Below, in pieces: positions 41,500 to 48,398 of a stretch of 64,000 nt of DNA. Source of the stretch: an uncultured Collinsella sp. (lineage in GTDB: Bacteria > Actinomycetota > Coriobacteriia > Coriobacteriales > Coriobacteriaceae); assembly GCA_959606065.1 (NCBI GenBank), contig CAUHHV010000004.1, forward strand, positions 40,262 to 104,261, read 5' to 3'. The position numbers were made by a program, and so were the translations under genes. Position 1 is the stretch's first letter. Each line of letters opens with the position of its first letter. The notes beneath the pieces were generated by a model that saw only the letters and a program-made list of their open reading frames with translations, had not been told where the DNA came from and searched no databases.

Positions 41500-42609
41500 T
41501 TAGACCGGCTTAAGCCCAAAACACGCCCGCAGCGTGTTAAGCAACGCCTCTTGCTTCTTCCTGCGGGCATCGACACGATTCCGGTACCGCTTTCGCATAC
41601 GCTGGTGCATGCGCCATGCGAGCGCTTCCATCGCTTCCATGTCACAGAGCATTTCGTTGTTGACCGTCGCGACCTCGATTCCCATAGTAATCAAGCCCGT
41701 GTTGCGCTTTTCATCATGGATACGTCCCCTCCGAGAGGAATGGCCCAGCTCACCGTTGTATTCCAGGTCAAACCGGGCTGCCTCCTGATATGCATCGCAA
41801 ACTGCATGGGGCATCCCCGAGATTGCCTGCGCACGGTCATCGAACTCGATCTTGTAGTCGGTCTTAAAAGGTCCGCAGGCAAACCCGCCATAGGAAAACG
41901 GAAGCGAAAACAGGGCGAGCATGATGCACTCCATGGGCGAGAGCAGGTTTTCCGAAAGATAGGGACACAGACGCAGCAGCTGTTTGGCCACATTCCCCTT
42001 GCATGCCGCAAGGTAATCTGCCAGACGATCGGGCATCAGCACCGGCTCGACTTCAAAGTAGCCCACGTCTGCTGGCTGGTCCTTGTCCTTTGCAAGTTTA
42101 TTCGTAACAGGCGAGGTGTAGGGAGGCAGATACTTCCCGCGGTCGCTCAGTGAAATCTTAGAGCACAGCTCCTGGGCCAGGGCAAACGCCTGGATGCAGC
42201 CGACCTCACGCGCAACGGCAACACAAAGGGCCTCGGGAGATAGGCTGTACACCCCCGGTTCCACCTCTAGAATCGAGCCGGCGGGCAACCCGGAACACAC
42301 GGACCAGCCTACGCCAGGCATGCGGCGGCGCTGCGCCGCAGATCCCACCAACAAGCACAGATCTTCCTGCACCTCGCCACTTTTGGCTCCAATTCGCACC
42401 AAGTCAGGAAGATAGATATCCTCGGTCGAGGGCGACGACGTGCGCAGCACACGGCGCTCTTCATCGGGATTAAGGTCCTTCCAGCTGATATAGCCCATCT
42501 GCCGGCGCTCGGCGCGCATCATGCGAAGCGCCGAGGCACCTGTTAGGATTACGGAAGCCGCTAGCTGTTCGCCTGTCGGCTCGTTGCGCCGCTCAATCTT
42601 CACTGCCAC
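41500..42609 (-). CDS. Protein of unknown function, possible nuclease-like C-terminus
   Basis: The frame gives 369 residues from the GTG at 42609, which follows AGGGGTGG and avoids overlap with comF; longer starts are possible. I do not recognise the family. The C-terminal third contains RFDLEYNGELGH followed by a basic stretch and TGLITMGIEVATV, loosely like the Asp-x-Glu segment of PD-(D/E)XK folds, and ends in a strongly basic tail. An MITE-like element lies 35 bases beyond its 3' end. Confidence 0.55.
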   Translation of the reverse strand: MAVKIERRNEPTGEQLAASVILTGASALRMMRAERRQMGYISWKDLNPDEERRVLRTSSPSTEDIYLPDLVRIGAKSGEVQEDLCLLVGSAAQRRRMPGVGWSVCSGLPAGSILEVEPGVYSLSPEALCVAVAREVGCIQAFALAQELCSKISLSDRGKYLPPYTSPVTNKLAKDKDQPADVGYFEVEPVLMPDRLADYLAACKGNVAKQLLRLCPYLSENLLSPMECIMLALFSLPFSYGGFACGPFKTDYKIEFDDRAQAISGMPHAVCDAYQEAARFDLEYNGELGHSSRRGRIHDEKRNTGLITMGIEVATVNNEMLCDMEAMEALAWRMHQRMRKRYRNRVDARRKKQEALLNTLRACFGLKPV

Positions 42610-42619
42610 AAAACCACCC

Positions 42620-43426
42620 CTACCAAACACGTGCGATAGCAATGCCATCGACTGCCGCAGCGCCGGCGCGCTTGAGTTCCGCCGAAGCCGTGGCCATCGT
42701 CGCGCCCGTGGTGATAACGTCATCGATCAGCAGCAGGCGGCGGCCGTGCACGTCCTCAACCGTCTCGTACATGCCTTGGGCACGCTCGCGGCGCTCCTCA
42801 CGACCGAGTTCGCGCTGGTCGCCATGCCCGTACTTGACGAGAGCATCGAGCAGGGGAACACCCGACAGCTCGCAAAATGGGCGCGCAATAGCCTCCATAT
42901 GATCAAAACCACGCCGCCGAAACGCTGCCGCCGTCGCAGGCACAAACACCACCGCATCCGCACCGGAAAGCACGCCTCCGTAGCGATCGGGAGCTACGAC
43001 CTGGGCATGCAGGGCGGTGTCGTAGAGCAGCTCCGCCAGATACGGAGCCAGACGTCGCTCGCCCGCATCCTTGTACGCTTTAATGATGCGCGGCAGCGGA
43101 TGCGCATAGACGGCGCACGCCAGGCAGCGGTCGAGCGCCTCCGCCATTGCCGAAGACGTGCCCTCGACCGAACACTCAGTGCACAGCAAATCCCCAAACG
43201 GGGCGCCACATCGGGTGCAGCTATGACGTGGGTCGATGAGCGTGAGCGCGGCCAGGCAGTCTTGGCAAATAAGCGCACCGGCGCGCTCGCAGCCGGTACA
43301 TCGTGTTGGCGACAATGCCTCGAGCGCCTCGTACGTCGCGCGCTCGGCAAACGGTAGCAATTCGTCCGCAAACGGTAGGGCACCGGCACTCTGCAGACGG
43401 CTCAATATGTTCAGATGGCTCTTCAA
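42620..43426 (-). CDS. comF: ComF-family phosphoribosyltransferase-like protein
   Basis: The 268-residue protein has an N-terminal zinc-finger-like part (CTGC, CQDC, CTRCG, CTEC) and a C-terminal PRTase domain with VPATAAAFRRRGFDHME and the PRPP motif LLLIDDVITTGATM. ComF supports DNA uptake during competence in other bacteria. It is followed within 11 bases by the unknown gene at 41500-42609. Confidence 0.9.
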   Translation of the reverse strand: MKSHLNILSRLQSAGALPFADELLPFAERATYEALEALSPTRCTGCERAGALICQDCLAALTLIDPRHSCTRCGAPFGDLLCTECSVEGTSSAMAEALDRCLACAVYAHPLPRIIKAYKDAGERRLAPYLAELLYDTALHAQVVAPDRYGGVLSGADAVVFVPATAAAFRRRGFDHMEAIARPFCELSGVPLLDALVKYGHGDQRELGREERRERAQGMYETVEDVHGRRLLLIDDVITTGATMATASAELKRAGAAAVDGIAIARVW

Positions 43427-43430
43427 GACA

Positions 43431-43464
43431 CAACCCTCCCTACGCTCGATCGCAGGGAGGGTTG
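43431..43464. terminator. Hairpin between comF and ricT
   Basis: AACCCTCCCT pairs with AGGGAGGGTT, with a partly paired inner region. There is no strong T run. Confidence 0.6.
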
Positions 43465-43528
43465 TTGATTCGGCGCTATGATACCCCGATGCGCTCGGGG
43501 CAAGGCGGGTTAAATCCGCTCGCGGGCG

Positions 43529-45229
43529 TTATTCGCCGGCGGGCGGTTGTGGTGCGGACGAAGACGGGGTCGAGCCCTCGCCACCATCCTGGCGCGGCTT
43601 GCGGGAACGACGACGGCGACGGCGCTTTTGACCCTGGTCGGCCGAGCCCTCGCCACCGCGATTCTCGCGCGGCTCGCGCTCGTCGCGAGCGGCGCCACGC
43701 GAAGCCTTGGCAGCCGCTCCCCCGCCATCCCCGGGACGACGGCGCGTGACCTTGACCTCGCCATCCGAGACCTGATCGGCCACGGAGGGCACTGAGGGCT
43801 TCTGTTGCGCGCCCGAGGAATGGCGACGGCGCGGACGCGGCGCGCGCTCCTCCTCGCCACGTGACTTGCCGCTCTTGTCGACAGGCGCATCGGAGGCCGA
43901 GGCACCCTTGGAAGCGGCACCGGCCTCGCGAGCAGCTGCGGCGCGGAAGGCGTCCTCGCGCTCCTCGCTCGACAGATGACGGCGGCGGCGACGTGTGGGG
44001 TTCATGCCGCCGCCGCGATTCTGCTGCTGGGGCTGCTGAACCTCGCGCTCGCGAGAGGCGCTCTTGCCCGCGGCTGCAACCTCGGTAGCATCGCCCGAGC
44101 CCGCGCGCTTGCGACGGCGACGGCCATCGGCCGCCCCCTCGGCCTCAGGTGTCTCGGCCTTACCGCGGCCTTTTCCGCGGCCACGGCCCTCGCCCTGGCC
44201 CTGACCGGCGCGAGCATCGGATTCGGCATCGCGACGACGGCGCTTGGGCATCGATATGCCCGCCAGGCGATCGGCGTTCGACAGGCCATCGCCCACGTCG
44301 ACGCCGTTCTCGCGGTCGAGCTCCATGAGCGCCAGGCGCATCTCGGGCGACTCGATGCGCTCGAGCACGTCGCGCGTCACGCAGTCGGGACGGCAGTTGC
44401 AGCCCTGCTCGGCTGCCTTCTTTTTGCAGCCCTCCGAGCAGGTCATATCGGCCAGGTTGACCTTAAAGACCTTGCCGTTCTCCAGGCGCAGCACCAGCTG
44501 CTCGCGCGGCGTGTCATATTCTTGGATACGCGCCTTGCCAAGCGGCGTATCGATAAGCGTCTTCTTTTTGGGCGCGCGGCTCTTAAAGTCCTTATACGCC
44601 TCGAACTCGTAGCGCAGGCAGCACATTAGACGGCCGCATACACCGCTGATCTTGGACGAGTTAAGCGGTAGATCCTGCTCTTTTGCCATGCGAATCGAGA
44701 CAGGCTCAAACTGTCCGCCAAAGCGCGTGCAGCAGAGCTCCTGGCCGCACTGGGCATAGCCGCCCACCAAACGGGTCTCGTCGCGCACGCCGATCTGGCG
44801 CATGTCGACGCGAATGTGCAGCGCCGAGGAAAGGTCCTTGACGAGCTGACGAAAATCGACGCGCTCCTCGGCCGCAAAATAGAACACGGCCTTCTCGCCG
44901 CCAAACAGGTACTCGACGCCGACCGGCTTCATCTCGAGGTCGAGCTCCTTGACCAGGCGACGGAAATCGACCATGGCCTCGTCACCCTGGATGGCCAGAT
45001 CATCGGCAAGCTGCAGGTCGATGTCGCTCGCCACGCGCAGCACGGGCTTGAGCGGCTGGCCGATCTCGTCCTGCGGCACCTCGAAGGGGTCTGCCGTGAC
45101 CAGGCCAATCTCGGTTCCGCGCTCGGTGGAGCAGATAGCATAATCGGCCTCGAGGATATCCAGATCCTGCGGGTCGAACCACAGGTCGCGCGAGGCGTAG
45201 GTAAACTTAACGGGTACGACTAACGGCAT
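43529..45229 (-). CDS. ricT: RicT/YaaT (PSP1 domain) with a long Arg/Gly-rich tail
   Basis: The core (residues 1-330) has the PSP1 features: six Cys in CGQELCC (161-167) and CGRLMCC (198-204), FGGEKAVFYFAAEERVDFRQLV and CNCRPDC. RicT acts with RicA and RicF in an iron-sulfur complex controlling RNase Y in Bacillus; the partners are not visible here. Residues 331-566 are a low-complexity basic/acidic tail rich in Arg, Gly, Ala and Glu, absent from the usual 275-residue protein. It overlaps holB by 10 bases. Confidence 0.85.
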   Translation of the reverse strand: MPLVVPVKFTYASRDLWFDPQDLDILEADYAICSTERGTEIGLVTADPFEVPQDEIGQPLKPVLRVASDIDLQLADDLAIQGDEAMVDFRRLVKELDLEMKPVGVEYLFGGEKAVFYFAAEERVDFRQLVKDLSSALHIRVDMRQIGVRDETRLVGGYAQCGQELCCTRFGGQFEPVSIRMAKEQDLPLNSSKISGVCGRLMCCLRYEFEAYKDFKSRAPKKKTLIDTPLGKARIQEYDTPREQLVLRLENGKVFKVNLADMTCSEGCKKKAAEQGCNCRPDCVTRDVLERIESPEMRLALMELDRENGVDVGDGLSNADRLAGISMPKRRRRDAESDARAGQGQGEGRGRGKGRGKAETPEAEGAADGRRRRKRAGSGDATEVAAAGKSASREREVQQPQQQNRGGGMNPTRRRRRHLSSEEREDAFRAAAAREAGAASKGASASDAPVDKSGKSRGEEERAPRPRRRHSSGAQQKPSVPSVADQVSDGEVKVTRRRPGDGGGAAAKASRGAARDEREPRENRGGEGSADQGQKRRRRRRSRKPRQDGGEGSTPSSSAPQPPAGE

Positions 45230-46347
45230 TTCAGTGCCTTCCTGATATCGAACAGCATGACCTCGATGGCCAGCTGGGGAGTAACGTTTCTGGCGATGTT
45301 GCGCTCGGCGGTTGCGACTGCCTCGAGCGCCCGCGTGGCACCCGCAACATTGGTCGCAGCGGCAAGCCGACCGATCGTGTCGCGCACGTCTTCGTTCACC
45401 ACGTCGGCCGCCTCGTCCTGAAGTGTCAGCAGCACATCGCGCATGAGCGTCCGCGCGCTCGCCAGCGCTTCCATGATACCCGAACGCTCGCGCGCGTTGA
45501 GCTCGCGCTTATTGCGGTCCTCAAGCTGCTTCAATGCTCCACGCGACAGGTAGTCGGCGTTTTGCTCGAGCACCTTTTCCTGCGTGGACTTGACCTCGGC
45601 GAGCGGCGCCTTAACGGCGACGATGAGCGACTTGGCGCGGCTGAGCACGTCGGCCTCGTCGGCGGCAATGAGTGAGTCGATGGCACGGACCATCTGACGG
45701 CGGGCGTCCTGGCGCTCGGCACTCTTAAGGAACTCGATGCCACGCGTGGGGCTTCCCGCCACGGCGACGGCCATGCGGCAGCGCGCGGGATCCTGCCCGG
45801 TGGCGCGGCTCACGACCTGCGCGGCCACGGTGGGAGACACCAGCCGAAACGGCACACACTGGCAGCGGCTCACGATGGTGGGCAGCATCACGTCTGCCGA
45901 GGTACCCAACAGGATGAACATGACGCCCTCGGGCGGCTCCTCGAGCGTTTTGAGCAGCGCGTTGGCGGTGTTGGCGCGCAGCTGCTCGGCACGGTCGATG
46001 ATGTAGACCTTTGCCTTGGCGCGGATGGGCGCCAGCGGCACGTCGTCGAGCAGCTCGCGGGTCTGGGCGATGAGGTAACCCGTGGCGCTCTCGGGCGTGT
46101 AATAGTGCACGTCGGGATGCGTATGTCGAGAGACGCGCACGCAGCTGTCGCATGCGCCGCAGCCGTCCTGCTCGCACAGGAAGGCTTGGGCGAGCGCCCA
46201 CGCGGCGTCGAGCTTGCCCGCGCCGGGCGCGCCCAAAAACAGGTAGGCGTGCGACGCGCGACCGCTAGCGACGGCATTGGTCAAAAAGTCGCGCACGCGC
46301 TCTTGGGTGTCGAGCTTGGCCAGCAGGCTTGCCTGAGCGGGGGCCAT
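45220..46347 (-). CDS. holB: DNA polymerase III delta' subunit
   Basis: The 375-residue AAA+ clamp-loader subunit has a P-loop-like GAPGAGK at 39-45, a zinc module with Cys58, Cys63, Cys66 and Cys69, and the sensor segments DRAEQL and NALLKTLEEPP. It loads the sliding clamp. The start at 46347 (MAPAQASLL) lies one base from the tmk stop. The order tmk-holB-ricT is conserved in many Gram-positive genomes. Confidence 0.9.
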   Translation of the reverse strand: MAPAQASLLAKLDTQERVRDFLTNAVASGRASHAYLFLGAPGAGKLDAAWALAQAFLCEQDGCGACDSCVRVSRHTHPDVHYYTPESATGYLIAQTRELLDDVPLAPIRAKAKVYIIDRAEQLRANTANALLKTLEEPPEGVMFILLGTSADVMLPTIVSRCQCVPFRLVSPTVAAQVVSRATGQDPARCRMAVAVAGSPTRGIEFLKSAERQDARRQMVRAIDSLIAADEADVLSRAKSLIVAVKAPLAEVKSTQEKVLEQNADYLSRGALKQLEDRNKRELNARERSGIMEALASARTLMRDVLLTLQDEAADVVNEDVRDTIGRLAAATNVAGATRALEAVATAERNIARNVTPQLAIEVMLFDIRKALKCR

Positions 46348-46348
46348 G

Positions 46349-47032
46349 CTACTCGGCCTCCTTGGCAAGCGCGGCGGCAACGGCTTCCTGCGGAATGTCG
46401 AGACCATACGCGCGAACCTGCTCGACCGTCTTCTCGAAGACTTCCTCGACGGTCGCAGTGGCGTCGATGAGCTTTACGCGGTTTGGCTCCTCGGCAGCGA
46501 TTGCGCAAAAGCCCTGGTAGACACGCTCCTGGAATGCCACGCCTTTTGCCTCCATGCGATCTGCCGCGCCACGGGCTGCCATGCGCAGCGCCGCCTGCTC
46601 GGGCGCGATGTGATAGACGAGTGTGAGCGCCGGGTGCGTACCCGCGACGGCCAGGTTGTTGGCGTCGCGCACTATCTGGCGATCGAGGCCATCGGCAAAC
46701 GCCTGGTAGCAGGTCGTGGAATCGTAGAAGCGATCGCACAGGACCACCTTGCCGGCAGCGAGGGCGGGCGCGATGACCTCGTGCACCAGCTGGGCACGCG
46801 CAGCCTCGTAGAGCAACAGCTCGCAGGTATCGCCCATCGTCGTGTTGGCAGGGTCGAGCAGCAGGGCGCGAATCTTTTCGCTGATGGCAGTGCCGCCCGG
46901 CTCACGCAGGGTCACAACCTGGTAGCCGGCAAGGTCGAGCGCACGGGCAAGCAGGCGCGCCTGCGTGGACTTGCCGGCACCGTCGACGCCCTCGAGCGTG
47001 ATAAAGCTATGTTGAGCAGGCTCAAAAGCCAT
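46349..47032 (-). CDS. tmk: Thymidylate kinase
   Basis: The 227-residue protein has the P-loop GVDGAGKST (15-23), REPGGT for dTMP binding, DRFYDSTTCYQ and the LID region near AARGAADRME. It makes dTDP from dTMP. It is the first gene of tmk-holB-ricT. The start at 47032 is preceded by AGGAAGGGG. Confidence 0.93.
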   Translation of the reverse strand: MAFEPAQHSFITLEGVDGAGKSTQARLLARALDLAGYQVVTLREPGGTAISEKIRALLLDPANTTMGDTCELLLYEAARAQLVHEVIAPALAAGKVVLCDRFYDSTTCYQAFADGLDRQIVRDANNLAVAGTHPALTLVYHIAPEQAALRMAARGAADRMEAKGVAFQERVYQGFCAIAAEEPNRVKLIDATATVEEVFEKTVEQVRAYGLDIPQEAVAAALAKEAE

Positions 47033-47137
47033 GGGCGCAGCCCCTTCCTACAAGGCGCGTAAATGCGAGTTATAGCAACCAAGCCATGATACCCCAGTGC
47101 TCGGCACGTCCCCAATGGCTAAAGGCGCCTTTCCAAA

Positions 47138-47202
47138 GTTGCGGTGAAATAGGGACTGATTGAAGCTCTGAGACCGCCAAACAGTCCCTATTTCACCGCA
47201 AC
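47138..47202. repeat. Perfect 21-bp-arm inverted repeat between tmk and the zinc-ribbon gene
   Basis: The arms at 47138-47158 and 47182-47202 (GTTGCGGTGAAATAGGGACT...) are exact reverse complements with a 23-base loop. It lies between two divergent promoters, so it could form a hairpin or cruciform, or be a repeat of the GGGAC type. Confidence 0.75.
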
Positions 47203-47272
47203 GTATGATGGGGAATTTTGGATGCTGGGTATAATCGTCGTATTGCATTGAAATGTGGCGAAAGGAGTGGCA

Positions 47273-48256
47273 ATGTCTCGGTATTGCGCCTCGTGCGGCA
47301 AGCTTCTTGAAGATAATGCCAAGTTCTGCACCTCGTGCGGTGCACCCGTTGAGCAAACAGCCGCGAGCGATAGCCAGCCCGCTTTTGAGCAGACCGGCTC
47401 CCTTGATACGCCGCAAGCCAAGGCGGACGACCCCCTCGCCTATAGCCCCGACCCCGCCGCAAGGACCGAAGCCGTCGAGACCACGCAGCGCATACCCGTC
47501 GCGAGCGGCTCGCCCCAACAGCAGCCGGCTCCCGCATACGCGCCCGCTTCGCCACAGACCCCCGCTCCCAAAAAGAGCGGCACCGGGCCGCTTATCGCCG
47601 TTATCGTTGTGCTGGTGGCGATCATCATCGCCCTGGTCATCTTCTTTGCGATCAGACCGTTCGACAACGCCGCCACGCAGACGACTGCCGAGGTAGCTAA
47701 GCTGCACCATGACGTCGACGACGATGACCTAAAGCCTCTCGGCAATCCCAACAGCCTGTACGACGATGATGACGATGACGACGAGGATGGCGGCGAAGCA
47801 ACGCTCTCCGAGCAGAACCTCTACCGTCGCCTGAGCGAATACTACGACTTGCTCGAAGATCTCGACAGCCAGGTCCGTGGCTGCGCGCAGAACTTCAACG
47901 GCAACTATCTGGAAGAGGATCGAACCACCCGTCAAAATCTCGCCGACGTCGCCGAGCGCACGGAGGACACCATCGAGCAGTATTACGACATCGTCGAGGA
48001 CCTGGACGTCCCGACGAGCTCCAAGAACTACAGCTCCTGGAAGGATATCATCGCCCTGTACGACGACCTGGATCACCGCATTGACGCAATCTGTGATGCC
48101 TGGGAGATCAGCCTGAAATACGCCAAGCCTGCGGACCACAAGAATGAGATCGTGGCGCCGCTGTCGCGCGACAACGTGGCGGGCACCAATGACAATAAGT
48201 ACCGCCTAGACTTTGAGGAGCGCTATCCCGGCGCTAAGCCTGTCGAGGTGAACTAG
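47273..48256 (+). CDS. Zinc-ribbon, single-pass membrane protein of unknown function
   Basis: The 327-residue protein starts with a zinc ribbon (Cys5, Cys8, Cys19, Cys22). A Pro/Gln/Ala-rich linker, a membrane helix (about 106-127) and an extracytoplasmic part with an Asp run at 164-170 follow. A helical region comes after (YRRLSEYYDLLEDLDSQV). Similar zinc_ribbon_2-plus-TM architectures occur in Gram-positive bacteria, with function unknown. The ATG at 47273 follows AAAGGAG. Confidence 0.75.
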   Translation: MSRYCASCGKLLEDNAKFCTSCGAPVEQTAASDSQPAFEQTGSLDTPQAKADDPLAYSPDPAARTEAVETTQRIPVASGSPQQQPAPAYAPASPQTPAPKKSGTGPLIAVIVVLVAIIIALVIFFAIRPFDNAATQTTAEVAKLHHDVDDDDLKPLGNPNSLYDDDDDDDEDGGEATLSEQNLYRRLSEYYDLLEDLDSQVRGCAQNFNGNYLEEDRTTRQNLADVAERTEDTIEQYYDIVEDLDVPTSSKNYSSWKDIIALYDDLDHRIDAICDAWEISLKYAKPADHKNEIVAPLSRDNVAGTNDNKYRLDFEERYPGAKPVEVN

Positions 48257-48274
48257 CGCTTTGTCGTTCCCGAG

Positions 48275-48332
48275 CCGGCAGTTAGGGACGTTCCTAAACT
48301 GCCGGCAGAAAAGGAACGTCCCTAACTGCCGG
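48275..48332. repeat. Perfect 20-bp-arm inverted repeat, GGGAC/GTCCC type
   Basis: CCGGCAGTTAGGGACGTTCC at 48275-48294 is matched exactly by its reverse complement at 48313-48332. It shares blocks with 7087-7130. Confidence 0.8.
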
Positions 48333-48333
48333 T

Positions 48334-48377
48334 CAAAAAAACGAGCGAGGATCGCGGGGTCCTCGCTCGTTTTTTTG
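48334..48377. terminator. Bidirectional terminator
   Basis: ACGAGCGAGGA (48341-48351) pairs with TCCTCGCTCGT (48360-48370), with A and T runs on both sides. It serves the zinc-ribbon gene and the convergent topoisomerase gene. Confidence 0.92.
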
Positions 48378-48398
48378 GGCAATGTTTCGACTGCGCCG

